Assembly (NCBI GenBank): GCA_035624355.1
Contig: DASPRQ010000103.1
Coordinates: 1 to 64,000 of the forward strand
Direction of reading: 5' to 3'
Length of the DNA stretch: 64,000 nt
From: Usitatibacter sp035624355
Lineage (GTDB): Bacteria > Pseudomonadota > Gammaproteobacteria > Burkholderiales > Usitatibacteraceae
The translations under genes and the position numbers were made by a program. This document shows positions 1-9,719 of the stretch, piece after piece. The notes under the pieces were generated by a model. The model had not been told where the DNA came from and ran no database searches. It was given only the letters and a program-made list of their open reading frames with translations. How positions within the stretch are numbered: the first letter of the stretch is position 1; each line of letters begins with the position of its first letter.

Positions 1-284
1 GACGCGTCGAAGCCCGGGGCGAGCTCGAAGTCGTCCTTGAGCGTGTTGGCGCCGACGGCGACCACGCAGCTCAGCGCGTTGATCGCCTCGATCGCCTCGT
101 CGGAGAGCGGGACGCGCGAGGAGAAGGCCGCCGCCGGGCGCGCGCCGATGAGGTGCGTGGCCGAATCGAGGATGAACCCGTCGCCCACGTTCACCTTCTT
201 CGGACCCGGAGGGACGAGGTACGGCGTGATCGCGGCGTACGGCGCCTCCGGCAGGCCCGCCGCGTATTCGATGGGGCTCGCCAC
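1..284 (-). CDS. Polysaccharide pyruvyl transferase-like protein, N-terminal part (cut by window edge)
   Basis: The minus strand is open from a GTG at 284 to the window edge, giving about 94 residues of the N-terminus. The segment KVNVGDGFILDS, a later SSRVPLSDEAIEAIN and the strand-like CVVVAGANTL resemble the start of the polysaccharide pyruvyl transferase family, which adds ketal pyruvate to surface glycans. This rests on family resemblance of a fragment. The GTG lies 8 bases after the methyltransferase stop, so the two are probably one operon. Another Rossmann-like glycan enzyme cannot be excluded. Confidence 0.5.
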   Translation of the reverse strand, partial: MASPIEYAAGLPEAPYAAITPYLVPPGPKKVNVGDGFILDSATHLIGARPAAAFSSRVPLSDEAIEAINALSCVVAVGANTLKDDFELAPGFDA

Positions 285-292
285 CGGGCCGC

Positions 293-886
293 TCAGCCCG
301 CGCGGGCGCAGAGGAACATGAGCTGGACGTTGCTCGGGCCGCGCTTGACTTCCCTCGCTCGCTCCACGCGCCAGCCGCAGCGCTCCAGCGCCGCGACGAA
401 CGCCTCGGCGGAGAAGTCGTTCACCCATCCCATCCCGCGGCGCAGCTCCGGGTCGGCGCCGATGTCGGTGCAATAGGTGACGATCATGCGCGGAGCGGCT
501 TCCCGCGCGCGCTCGAGCGCCCAGTCGATGTCGTGCACGTATTCGAGGACGCCGAGGAAGGTCACGAAGTCGTAGGCGCCCGGAGGGAACTCGCGCCGGT
601 TGAGGTCCGCGACGAAGCAGCCGGGGCGGCGCTCCACGACGTCCGCGGGCTGGTAGGCGCAGCGCGGCCCGAGCAGCGAGCCGAGCGCCATCGCGCCCGC
701 GCCCACGTCGAGCACCCGCGAGCCGTCGGCAATCCACTCGGCGGCCATGGCGGCGCGCGAGTCCCACTGCGTCGCGAGGCTGTCCATCTTCGCCCAGCGC
801 TCGGTGTCCGTGCCCTTCTCGGCGATCAGCCGCTCGGTGAGCTGCGCGCGCTCGCCGGTGGGCATGGGGGGAGCCCGGTAGGACAT
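293..886 (-). CDS. Class I SAM-dependent methyltransferase
   Basis: This 197-residue protein has the SAM-binding motif I VLDVGAGAMALGSLL at residues 58-72, an acidic residue after the second strand (PADVVE), and the motif-IV-like YDFVTFLGVLEYV. It lacks additional domains, and the substrate cannot be read from the sequence. It sits 37 bases downstream of the BtuB-like receptor and directly upstream of the pyruvyl-transferase-like gene on the same strand. That company suggests small-molecule or surface-glycan methylation, which is inference. Start chosen at the ATG giving MSYRAPPMP. Confidence 0.8.
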   Translation of the reverse strand: MSYRAPPMPTGERAQLTERLIAEKGTDTERWAKMDSLATQWDSRAAMAAEWIADGSRVLDVGAGAMALGSLLGPRCAYQPADVVERRPGCFVADLNRREFPPGAYDFVTFLGVLEYVHDIDWALERAREAAPRMIVTYCTDIGADPELRRGMGWVNDFSAEAFVAALERCGWRVERAREVKRGPSNVQLMFLCARAG

Positions 887-923
887 GCCGCGATTTTACC
901 CCGCCGCGGCCGCCTTCCGGCCC

Positions 924-2789
924 TCAGAACGCGTCGAAGCGCACGTTGAGGAAGACCCCCCGCCGCGGGGCATCGTAGCCCACGGCGGCCTCGTAGCGCT
1001 TGTCGGCGAGGTTGGACGCGGTGAGCTCGGCGGTCCAGTGCTTGTCGATGCGGTAGCTCGCGCGCGCATCGACCACCGCGTAGCCCGGGAGCCTCGAGGC
1101 CGGCGCCTCGTCGACGGAGTCGTAGCGGTCGCCGCTCGCGAACACGGACAGCCCCGCGTTCCACGATGAGCCGAAAGTGCGGGAGATTCCTACGGTGCCG
1201 AAGCGCTCGGCGCGCCCCTGCAGCCGGCTTCCGGTGGTCTCGTCGCGGGGGCGCTGCGCCGTGACGATGGCGTGCCAGCGCAGCCCCAGCCAGGCGCCGT
1301 CCAGGCTCGCCTCGATGCCGCGGACGCGCGCGCTCGCCACGTTGAGCACCGTCTGGGCCTCGGGGCTGTACTGGATGAGGTCTTCCAGCTGGTTGTCGAA
1401 GGCGGTGAGCTTCCAGCGCAGGCCGCCCCCGGCGAGGCTCGCGATGCTCGCCTCGCGGCTCGTGCTGCGCTCGGGCTGCAGGTTCGGGTTGGGCGTGTAG
1501 AAGCCGGGATAGGACGGCCCGTAGAGGTCGTTGAACGTCGGGGCCCGGAAGCCGCGTGCCCACGTCAACGAGAGCGTCGCGAACGAAGGCCAGTCGAAGC
1601 CGTAGCTCACGCTGCCCGTGTCGCGGCTGCCGAACTGGTCCTCCTGGTCGCGCCGCGCGTTCGCCTCGATGCGCTGGCCCGCGTAGGCGCGCGTGAGCGA
1701 GGCGAACGCCGAGCTCGTCGTGCGCTCCGTCTTCGAGTACCCCTGCGCGGGGTCGGAGGCGGCGTCCGGCAACACGTTCTCGCGCACGATCTCGGCCCCC
1801 AGCAGCAGCAAGCCGTCCTGCATCGGCAGCTCGTTTACCCACGAGGCCTCGTCCTTGCGCGTCTCGAAGTTCGAGGGATAGAGGCCGGTGATCTCGAGCT
1901 TGTCGCGGCCCTCGGCGAGCACGATGCGGCTCGACCACCACTCGGCGAACTTCGCCGACGAGGTGAGGCGGACCCCGCTGAGCGTCTGGTCGCTGCGGTC
2001 GCCGGGATTGCCGCCGTCGGGCGCGGGCCCCGAGTCGAAGCTCGTGCGCCCGCGCGAGACGAAGGCGTCGACGGCGAGCAGCTCTCCCGTCCAGGCGCGA
2101 TAGGAGCCGTGCAGCGTCGCGAAGCCGTTCTCGTACGGATCGCGGTCGGGAAAGTAGCTGGGGGAGCGGGAATTGGTGGCGCTCGGCGCGTCGACCTTGC
2201 GCACGCCCGCGGCGAGCGAGAGCACCGTGTTCGCGTCCGAGCTGGAGAAGCCCCCCGAGGCGCGCCGATCCTTGTCCGACCCGTATCCGAGGGCCGTGAA
2301 GAGGTGCGGCACGTTCCTCCCGCGGGTGAAGATCTGGATCACGCCGCCCGCGGCCTCGGAGCCGTAGAGGCTCGACAGCGGCCCCTTCACCACCTCGATG
2401 CGCTCGATCATCTCGAGCGGGATGTTCTCGATCGACGTGGTGCCCGTCGTGGACGAGCCCACGCGCACGCCGTCGACGAGCACGAGGGTCTGGGCGGCAC
2501 CGGCCCCGCGGATGAAGATGTCCTCGGGCTGCCCCGGCCCGCCGGTCGCGCGCAGCTCGACGCCGGCCTGGCGCTGGAGCAGGTCGCCCAGCGAGATCGC
2601 GCCCGCGTCCTCGATCTGCGCCCGGGTGATGACCACGGTGTCGCGCATCGACGTCGCGGGCTCGAGCGAGCGCGTGGCGGTCACGACGAGCGACTCCATC
2701 GGCGCGGCGGAAGAGGGCAGGTTGGCGACCTGGGCTTGCGCGCCCAGGGCGGCGAGGCTCGCGAGCCCCGCGGTGCACAGCGCTTTCAT
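924..2789 (-). CDS. btuB: BtuB-like TonB-dependent outer-membrane receptor (probable cobalamin receptor)
   Basis: The 621-residue protein begins with a signal peptide (about residues 1-20, ending AQAQ). A TonB-box-like LVVTAT follows at 34-39, then a plug domain with IFIRGAGAAQTLVLVDGVRV and EVVKGPLSSLYGSEAAGGVI, then a long beta-barrel ending in the Phe-terminal strand NVRFDAF, as expected for BAM-inserted proteins. TonB receptors import scarce ligands across the outer membrane with energy from TonB/ExbBD. The cobalamin riboswitch immediately upstream makes vitamin B12 or another corrinoid the likely ligand. GAAGGA lies 5 bases before the ATG. No btuCDF genes are visible in the window. Confidence 0.88.
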   Translation of the reverse strand: MKALCTAGLASLAALGAQAQVANLPSSAAPMESLVVTATRSLEPATSMRDTVVITRAQIEDAGAISLGDLLQRQAGVELRATGGPGQPEDIFIRGAGAAQTLVLVDGVRVGSSTTGTTSIENIPLEMIERIEVVKGPLSSLYGSEAAGGVIQIFTRGRNVPHLFTALGYGSDKDRRASGGFSSSDANTVLSLAAGVRKVDAPSATNSRSPSYFPDRDPYENGFATLHGSYRAWTGELLAVDAFVSRGRTSFDSGPAPDGGNPGDRSDQTLSGVRLTSSAKFAEWWSSRIVLAEGRDKLEITGLYPSNFETRKDEASWVNELPMQDGLLLLGAEIVRENVLPDAASDPAQGYSKTERTTSSAFASLTRAYAGQRIEANARRDQEDQFGSRDTGSVSYGFDWPSFATLSLTWARGFRAPTFNDLYGPSYPGFYTPNPNLQPERSTSREASIASLAGGGLRWKLTAFDNQLEDLIQYSPEAQTVLNVASARVRGIEASLDGAWLGLRWHAIVTAQRPRDETTGSRLQGRAERFGTVGISRTFGSSWNAGLSVFASGDRYDSVDEAPASRLPGYAVVDARASYRIDKHWTAELTASNLADKRYEAAVGYDAPRRGVFLNVRFDAF

Positions 2790-2889
2790 GACGATCCTTC
2801 GGTCGGGCGGCCCGCGTCCCCGCAGGCCATGGGCACGGCCCCCGCGGCCGGGCGTTGCCTCGCGCCCTTCGCCTGGGATCGGGACCCGT

Positions 2890-3080
2890 CCCGTTCGTTT
2901 CCGGGTGTTTCCACCACGACGGACCGGTCTCCGGGCTCGCGGGCCTGGAACCGCCGCCTTCCCACGGCGCTTGAAGGCCGCAGTGGCTGTCGTGACGATC
3001 CCGTCGCCTGCTTACCGTTGCGGGGGCAGCGCCGGCTTCCAACCGGCTTCCCGGACATCCGTTCGCACGGGCATCATACG
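2890..3080 (-). promoter_or_regulatory. Cobalamin riboswitch (AdoCbl family) in the btuB leader
   Basis: Read on the minus strand, the leader shows the conserved parts in order. GCTGCCCCCGCAACGGTAA is at 3031-3013, GCCACTGCGG near 2986, GTGGGAAGGCGG near 2965, and the B12 box AGCCCGGAGACCGG at 2937-2924. The stretch ACGGATGTCCGGGAAGCC (3066-3049) supplies 5' pairing partners. A -10-like TATGAT is at 3078-3073. Between the aptamer and the btuB ATG is a very GC-rich, self-complementary stretch (about 2808-2860) that could act as the expression platform. Cobalamin binding is expected to switch btuB off. Boundaries are approximate. Confidence 0.93.
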
Positions 3081-3131
3081 CGAGGAATTCGCCCCACGCT
3101 CGAAACGACTTTCAAAATAGCTGCTTATCCG

Positions 3132-3160
3132 TTGACTCGGCACGGTTTTTCCAATAGGGT
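3132..3160 (+). promoter_or_regulatory. Candidate sigma70 promoter of the zapB-like/zapA genes
   Basis: TTGACT (3132-3137) is followed after 17 bases by TAGGGT (3155-3160). The predicted start falls at or next to the ATG at 3167, which would make the message leaderless. The -10 match is weak, and GGTGGAG just before the ATG could serve as a ribosome site if transcription starts further upstream. Confidence 0.4.
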
Positions 3161-3166
3161 GGAGCC

Positions 3167-3367
3167 ATGGATTCGGAACTGAAGGACCTCGAGGAAAAGC
3201 TCGCCCAGCTGCTGCAGCGGCTGAATGCACTGCGGACCGAGAACCGCGAGCTGCGCCAGCAGCTCGCCGCGCGGACCGACGAGAACGCGCGCCTCGGCGA
3301 GAAGCTCGGCGCGGCCAAGGCGCGCATCGAGGCGCTCCTCAAGCAGATTCCCGAAACCGAGACATGA
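3167..3367 (+). CDS. Small coiled-coil protein, TIGR02449/ZapB-like
   Basis: This 66-residue protein is almost entirely a predicted coiled coil: Leu/Ala heptads with many Glu, Arg and Lys, starting MDSELKDLEEKLAQLLQRL. Such short proteins directly before zapA in Proteobacteria belong to the TIGR02449 family and resemble the Z-ring organiser ZapB. Its stop overlaps the zapA start (ATGA), so the two are translationally coupled. A role in division is inferred from size, coiled coil and context. No enzymatic motif is present. Confidence 0.8.
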   Translation: MDSELKDLEEKLAQLLQRLNALRTENRELRQQLAARTDENARLGEKLGAAKARIEALLKQIPETET

Positions 3368-3690
3368 GCGAGGCCAAGGCCCGGGACCGGGGTCTCACGA
3401 TCAACCTCCTCGGCCGGGAGTTCCGGGTGGCCTGTCCCGAGGGCGAGGAGAAGCAGCTGCTCGCCTCGGTCGAGTACCTCAACCGGAAGCTGCGCGAGGT
3501 GCGCGACACCGGAAAGGTCGTCGGCAACGAGCGCATCGCGCTCATGGCTGCGCTCAACGTCGCCCACGAGCTGCTCACGAACCGGCCGCCCGCCGCGGCC
3601 TTCGACTCCGCGGAGTTCCGGGGTAGAATCCAGGCGATGCAGGAGACCGTGGAATCGGCGCTCGCCGCCGACCAGGAGAATCTCTTCTAG
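3364..3690 (+). CDS. zapA: Cell division protein ZapA
   Basis: The 108-residue protein matches ZapA in length and in its N-terminal beta segment (LTINLLGREFRVACPEGEEKQL), followed by the helix VEYLNRKLREVRDTGKVVGNERIALMAALNVAHELL and a C-terminal coiled coil. ZapA crosslinks FtsZ filaments at midcell. The start overlaps the preceding coiled-coil gene by four bases, and 6S RNA follows 40 bases downstream, the usual proteobacterial arrangement. Confidence 0.93.
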   Translation: MSEAKARDRGLTINLLGREFRVACPEGEEKQLLASVEYLNRKLREVRDTGKVVGNERIALMAALNVAHELLTNRPPAAAFDSAEFRGRIQAMQETVESALAADQENLF

Positions 3691-3730
3691 CAGCGGCCCG
3701 CGCGGCCGTTCCTGCGAGGGGTCCCGGGTC

Positions 3731-3903
3731 TTCTGCGGTGTTCGTCCGGGCTTACATCCTTTGAACCGATAAGCATGTCAGCCAGGACGCCCGCCAAGAG
3801 CGCTTTTGTGCGCGTCCCACGTCGGACGTACCTGCGGCGCTCGGCAGGTGACCGCCTTGAACCCTTGGGTTCGAGAGTGCGGCCCGGGCGAACACCGCAG
3901 GAC
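3731..3903 (+). ncRNA. ssrS: 6S RNA
   Basis: The ends pair as the long closing stem: TTCTGCGGTGTTCGTCCGGG at 3731-3750 matches CCCGGGCGAACACCGCAGGA near 3883-3902. Inside are the typical 5' segment CATCCTTTGAACC and the 3' segment CCTTGAACCCTTGGGTTCGA flanking a central bubble. 6S RNA mimics an open promoter and sequesters sigma70 RNA polymerase in stationary phase. It lies just after zapA, its conserved place, but an EVE-domain gene follows rather than the 5-formyl-THF cyclo-ligase gene found in enterics. Confidence 0.9.
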
Positions 3904-3917
3904 ATCCGGCCCCGCCC

Positions 3918-4388
3918 ATGAGCGAGCCCGCCTATTGGCTGATGAAGTCCGAGCCGGACGAGTTCTCGATCGACGACCTCGTCCGCGCGCCGCGCCGCAC
4001 CACGCCCTGGTTCGGCGTGCGCAACTACCAGGCGCGCAACTACATGCGCGACGCGATGCGGGTGGGCGACGGCGTGCTCTTCTACCACTCGAGCTGCGAG
4101 GTGCCCGGCATCGCGGGCCTCGCGCGCGTGGCGAGCGGGCCCCATCCCGACGCGACGCAGTTCGACCGGAAGAGCCCTTACTACGACGCGAAATCCAGGC
4201 GCGAGGCGCCGCGCTGGGTGCTGGTGGACGTCGAGCTCGTGAGGAAGACGCGCCTCATGCCGCTCGAGGAGATGCGCGGCTACCCGGAGCTCGCGGACAT
4301 GGTCGTGCTCCGGCGCGGCAACCGCCTCTCGGTCACGCCGGTGACGCCGCGGCAGTGGCGCTTCATCGTCGGGCGCCTCGGTGGCTGA
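3918..4388 (+). CDS. EVE domain-containing protein
   Basis: The 156 residues form a single EVE domain (PUA-like fold, related to YTH). Signatures are YWLMKSEPDEFSIDDL at the start, WFGVRNYQARNYMRDAMRVGD, the FYHSSCEVPGIAGLARV strand and the C-terminal NRLSVTPVTPRQWRFI. EVE proteins are thought to bind modified bases in DNA or RNA; the bacterial role is uncertain. It follows 6S RNA by 14 bases and overlaps the permease gene by 8 bases. Confidence 0.88.
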   Translation: MSEPAYWLMKSEPDEFSIDDLVRAPRRTTPWFGVRNYQARNYMRDAMRVGDGVLFYHSSCEVPGIAGLARVASGPHPDATQFDRKSPYYDAKSRREAPRWVLVDVELVRKTRLMPLEEMRGYPELADMVVLRRGNRLSVTPVTPRQWRFIVGRLGG

Positions 4389-5172
4389 GCTCGTCGCCTA
4401 CCTCGCGATCGGCGCGGCGGTCGGCTTCTTCGCGGGGCTGCTCGGCATCGGCGGCGGCATCATCATCGTCTCGTCGCTCGCGCTCATGTTCGCCCACGGC
4501 GGCTTTCCCGCGGCCTACGTGATGCACATGGCGATCGCGACCTCGCTCGGGGCCATCGTCGCCGGCTCGGCCGCGAGCCTGCGCGCGCACGACCGCCACG
4601 GCGCCGTGGACTGGCCCGTGGTGAGGCGCATGACGCCCGGCCTGCTCGCGGGCGTGCTCGGCGGCTCGATCCTCGCGCGCTTCGTGCCGGGCGCCTTCCT
4701 CAAGTACTTCTTCCTCGGCTTCGCGCTGCTCGTCACCGCGCAGATGATCCTCGACCTGAAGCCCGAGGCCACGCGCGAGCTGCCGCAAGGCGCGGGGCTC
4801 GCGCTCGCCGGCGCCGGCATCGGCGTGTTCTCCGGGCTCGTGGGCGGGGGCGCGGCGGCGATCGGCGTGCCCTTCCTCACCTGGTGCAACATGAGCGCGC
4901 ACCGGGCGATCGGCACCGTGGCGGCTCTGGGATTCCCGCTCGCCGTCGCGGGTTCGGCCGGCTACATGATCGCCGGCTGGGGCGTGCAGCAGCTCCCGCG
5001 CTGGAGCGTGGGGTTCGTCTACCTGCCTGCGCTCGTGGGCATCTCGGCGACGAGCGTGCTGCTGGCGCCCTGGGGCGCGCGCCTCGCGCACCGCCTTCCC
5101 GCGCGCACGCTGCGACGCATCTTCGCGCTCTTCCTCCTCGCCATGGGCGCGAAGGTGGCGACCTCCGTCTAG
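4381..5172 (+). CDS. TauE/SafE family sulfite/organic-anion exporter
   Basis: This 263-residue membrane protein starts at a GTG inside the end of the EVE gene. It has about eight hydrophobic segments and two glycine-rich repeats typical of TauE/SafE (GFFAGLLGIGGGIIIVSSL near the N-terminus, GVFSGLVGGGAAAIGVPFL near the middle). Members move sulfite, sulfoacetate or related anions; the substrate here is unknown. Its stop overlaps the stop of the convergent M20 gene within a shared CTAG. Confidence 0.88.
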   Translation: MAELVAYLAIGAAVGFFAGLLGIGGGIIIVSSLALMFAHGGFPAAYVMHMAIATSLGAIVAGSAASLRAHDRHGAVDWPVVRRMTPGLLAGVLGGSILARFVPGAFLKYFFLGFALLVTAQMILDLKPEATRELPQGAGLALAGAGIGVFSGLVGGGAAAIGVPFLTWCNMSAHRAIGTVAALGFPLAVAGSAGYMIAGWGVQQLPRWSVGFVYLPALVGISATSVLLAPWGARLAHRLPARTLRRIFALFLLAMGAKVATSV

Positions 5173-6299
5173 CGCGCGTTCCAGCGCTGCATCAGCGTCC
5201 GGAAGAGCGCGACGGACTGCCCGATGCGCTCCATCGAGCACCACTCGTCGGTCTGGTGCGCGAGCTGCGGCTCGCCGGGGCCCAGGATCACCGCCGGGGG
5301 AGCGCCCATGGCGCGCTTCAGGTCCGCGCCGTCGGTGGAGAAGGTGATCGTGTGGGGCGAGGGCATGGCGCCCAGGTGCTTCGCGCACAGCTCGAAGACC
5401 TCCCCCACCCATTCGTCCGAGGGATCGGTGTAGAGCGCGGCCGTCTCGACGATGGGGCGGACGCTCGCCCCGCGCGGCGCGACGAGCGCCCGGAGGGACT
5501 CGCACAGGTGCACGTGGTCGATGCCCGGGACGGTGCGCGTGTCGACGGTGACCGTCGCGCGGTCCGGGACCGAGTTCGTGTTGAGGCCCGCGTGGAACGT
5601 GCCCACGTTGAGCGTCGGCCGCCCCATCACCTCGTGGGACTCGACCGGGAAGCGGAAGCGGCCGAGGTCGTCGATCACCCGGGCCATCTTGAGAATGGCG
5701 TTGTCGCCCATCTCGGGCATGGAGCCGTGTGCGGTGACCCCGCGCGTCTCGATCTCGAACCACGCGAGGCCCTTGTGGCCCACGTAGGGATAGTTGCCCG
5801 TGGGCTCCGCGACCACGATGGCGCCGGCGCGCTCGAGCAGCCGCCGGTCGGCGAGGAACTTCGCGCCCTCGCATCCGACCTCCTCGCCCGCGGTGACGAC
5901 GAGGATCGCGCCGGGGCCGCGCGCGAGCTCGGGGGCGAGCTCCACCGCGGCCACGACGAAAGCGGCGATCCCGCTCTTCATGTCGGTCGAGCCGCGCCCG
6001 TAGAGGCGGTCCCCGAGGGTCTCGCCGGCGAAGGCGTCGCGCGACCAGGGCGCCGCGCCGAGCGGGACCGTGTCGATGTGCCCGGTGAAGCAGATCGGCG
6101 CCTTCGCGCCGTCCGCTCCGATGCGCGCGACGAGGCTGGTGCGCGATTCGGCGAACTCGTGGTAGGCCACGCGGTAGCCCGCGCGCTCGAGGATCGCGCC
6201 GAGGTGCCGCGCGCAGGCGCGCTCCATGCCCGGGGGGTTGATGGTGTTGAACGCGAGGAGCTCGCGCGTGAGCGCGAGCGCGTCGAGGCGGCCGGTCAT
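5169..6299 (-). CDS. M20 family deacylase, ArgE/DapE type (probable acetylornithine deacetylase)
   Basis: This 376-residue metallohydrolase has the M20 metal and catalytic residues: FTGHIDTVP (His74, Asp76), YGRGSTDMKSG (Asp106) and VTAGEEVGCEG (Glu139, Glu140). It also has a dimerisation-type insertion in the middle. The family removes acyl groups from acetylornithine (ArgE) or succinyl-diaminopimelate (DapE). The N-terminal TINPPG is common to both. Arginine genes elsewhere in the window (argA, argD, argF, argG) favour ArgE, but most Betaproteobacteria use ArgJ, so the substrate is left open. It follows purC by 42 bases. Confidence 0.8.
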   Translation of the reverse strand: MTGRLDALALTRELLAFNTINPPGMERACARHLGAILERAGYRVAYHEFAESRTSLVARIGADGAKAPICFTGHIDTVPLGAAPWSRDAFAGETLGDRLYGRGSTDMKSGIAAFVVAAVELAPELARGPGAILVVTAGEEVGCEGAKFLADRRLLERAGAIVVAEPTGNYPYVGHKGLAWFEIETRGVTAHGSMPEMGDNAILKMARVIDDLGRFRFPVESHEVMGRPTLNVGTFHAGLNTNSVPDRATVTVDTRTVPGIDHVHLCESLRALVAPRGASVRPIVETAALYTDPSDEWVGEVFELCAKHLGAMPSPHTITFSTDGADLKRAMGAPPAVILGPGEPQLAHQTDEWCSMERIGQSVALFRTLMQRWNAR

Positions 6300-6341
6300 C
6301 GCGCTAGTGTCTCACGGCGCCGGCGGGCTGGCCCGCGCCGG

Positions 6342-7220
6342 TCAGGCCGCGAGCCGCCGCAGCGCTTCCTGGTACTTCTCGGAGGTCTTCGCCGTGACCT
6401 CCGGCGGCATCGCGGGCGCGGGGGGCTTGCGCGCGAAGCCGATGGAGTCGAGCCAGTTGCGCACGTACTGCTTGTCGAAGCTCTCGGGGCTCGCGCCCAC
6501 GCGCCAGGTCGCGAGCGGCCAGAAGCGCGAGGAATCGGGCGTGAGGGCCTCGTCGATGAGGTGAAGCCGGTCGGCCGCATCGAGGCCGAACTCGAACTTC
6601 GTGTCCGCGATGATGATGCCGCGCTCGAGGGCGTAGGCCGCCGCGGCCTGGTAGAGCCGGATCGCCGTGTCCCTCACCTCCTCGGCGCGCTCCCGCCCGA
6701 TCGTCGCGGCCATGCGCTCGAACGAGATGTTCTCGTCGTGGTGCCCGGCCTCGGCCTTGGTCGCCGGCGTGAAGATCGGGTGGGGCAGCTTCGCGGCGCG
6801 CTGCAGGCCCGCGGGCAGGGCGATGCCGCACACGGTCCCGGTGGCGCTGTACTCGCCCCAGCCCGAGCCCTCGAGGTAGCCGCGCACCACCGCCTCGATG
6901 GGCAGCGGCTGCATGCGCTTCACGACCACCGAGCGGTCGCGCACCTGGTCGCGCTCGCCGGGGGCGACCACCGTCTCGGGATCGATGCCCGTGAGGTGGT
7001 TGGGCACGATGCCGGCGAGCTTCGCGAACCAGAAGCTGGACAGGGCCGTGAGCACGCGTCCCTTCTCCGGCACCGGCGTCGGCAGCACCACGTCGTAGGC
7101 GGAGAGCCGGTCCGTGGTGACGATGAGGAGCTTGTCCTCGCCGACGGCGTAGATGTCGCGCACCTTGCCGCGCCCGACCCGCGGCAGGCTCGCGATCGAG
7201 CTCTCGTAGAGGGGCTTCAC
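6342..7220 (-). CDS. purC: Phosphoribosylaminoimidazole-succinocarboxamide synthase
   Basis: The 292-residue enzyme (SAICAR synthase, purine biosynthesis) has the ATP-binding start GRGKVRDIYAVGEDKLLIV, the substrate loop SAYDVVLPTPVPEKG, EAVVRGYLEGSGWGEY and the late ADTKFEFGLD motif. Its length fits the longer, yeast ADE1-like form common in Betaproteobacteria. It is the last gene of the pgk-pyk-fba-purC run, starting 13 bases after the aldolase stop. Confidence 0.95.
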   Translation of the reverse strand: MKPLYESSIASLPRVGRGKVRDIYAVGEDKLLIVTTDRLSAYDVVLPTPVPEKGRVLTALSSFWFAKLAGIVPNHLTGIDPETVVAPGERDQVRDRSVVVKRMQPLPIEAVVRGYLEGSGWGEYSATGTVCGIALPAGLQRAAKLPHPIFTPATKAEAGHHDENISFERMAATIGRERAEEVRDTAIRLYQAAAAYALERGIIIADTKFEFGLDAADRLHLIDEALTPDSSRFWPLATWRVGASPESFDKQYVRNWLDSIGFARKPPAPAMPPEVTAKTSEKYQEALRRLAA

Positions 7221-7233
7221 GCGCCGCCCATCC

Positions 7234-8256
7234 TCACGCCGCCCGGCGCTCGAGGCTCGCGCTCCACTGGCCCTTCGAGGCGAGGCTGTTCATGCGCGCG
7301 CGGTGGTGCAGCGCCTTCTGGGCGGCGCCGACGTTGGCCGGCGCGCCGCGCCAGGTCGCGAGCGCCATGTGCTGCAGCGCGCGGCTGTAGCTGAACGTGA
7401 GCGGCCACGGCGCCCCGCCGACGCGGTTCATCGCGTCGAGGTGCGCGGTGGCGTCCTCGTCGCTCTGGCCTCCCGAGAGGAACACCACGCCCGGCAGCGC
7501 CGCGGGGACGGTGCGCTTGAGGACCCGGAGCGTGCGCTCGGCCACCTCCGGGACGCCCGCCTGGCGCGCGTTGTCCTTGCCCGAGACCACCATGCTCGCC
7601 TTGAGGATCACGTGCTCGGGGGCGACGCCCTGGCGCTCGAGCTCGTGGAAGACCGCCTCGAGGGTCGCCTCGGTCACTTCCTCGCAGCGCTCCACGGTGT
7701 GGTCGCCGTCGAGCAGCACCTCGGGCTCGACGATCGGCACGATGGAGGCCTCCTGGCAGATGGCGGCGTAGCGGGCGAGCGCGTGGGCGTTCGCCGCGAT
7801 GCACGCGGCCGAGGGAAGGCCGTCGCCGATCGTGATCACGGCGCGCCACTTGGCGAAGCGCGCGCGCAGCGCGAAGTACTCCTTCATGCGCGCGGCGAGC
7901 CGGTCGAGGCCCTCGGTCACCTTCTCGCCCGGGTGCAGCGCCATGTCCTGCGCGCCCGCGTCCACCTTGATGCCGGGGACGATGCCGCTCTTCTCGAGGT
8001 ACTCGGCGAAGTTCACGCCGTCCTTCGTCTTCTGCCGGATCGTCTCGTCGAAGAGGATCACGCCGCTCACGTACTCGGAAAGCCCCGGCGTGGTGAAGAG
8101 CAGCTCCCGGTACGTGCGGCGGTTCTCCTCGGTGCTCTCGACCTTCACGGCGTCGAAGCGCTTCTTGCAGGTGCCCGAGCTCTCGTCGGCGGCGAGCAGG
8201 CCCTTGCCCGCGGCCACCATGGCGCGGGCGGTGTCGGTCATCAGCTTGGAGTCCAT
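7234..8256 (-). CDS. fba: Class I fructose-bisphosphate aldolase
   Basis: This 340-residue protein cleaves or forms fructose 1,6-bisphosphate through a Schiff base. The start MDSKLMTDTARAMVAAGKGLLAADESSGT matches class I aldolases, and the Schiff-base lysine lies in HVILKASMVVSGK. The class II metal site is absent. The ATG at 8256 was chosen because GGAAGGAGG sits just upstream and the family begins there. It lies 23 bases after pyk in the same operon. Confidence 0.95.
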   Translation of the reverse strand: MDSKLMTDTARAMVAAGKGLLAADESSGTCKKRFDAVKVESTEENRRTYRELLFTTPGLSEYVSGVILFDETIRQKTKDGVNFAEYLEKSGIVPGIKVDAGAQDMALHPGEKVTEGLDRLAARMKEYFALRARFAKWRAVITIGDGLPSAACIAANAHALARYAAICQEASIVPIVEPEVLLDGDHTVERCEEVTEATLEAVFHELERQGVAPEHVILKASMVVSGKDNARQAGVPEVAERTLRVLKRTVPAALPGVVFLSGGQSDEDATAHLDAMNRVGGAPWPLTFSYSRALQHMALATWRGAPANVGAAQKALHHRARMNSLASKGQWSASLERRAA

Positions 8257-8279
8257 GGTTTCCTCCTTCCTTGCGGGGT

Positions 8280-9715
<1,436 letters not shown>

Positions 9716-9719
<4 letters not shown>

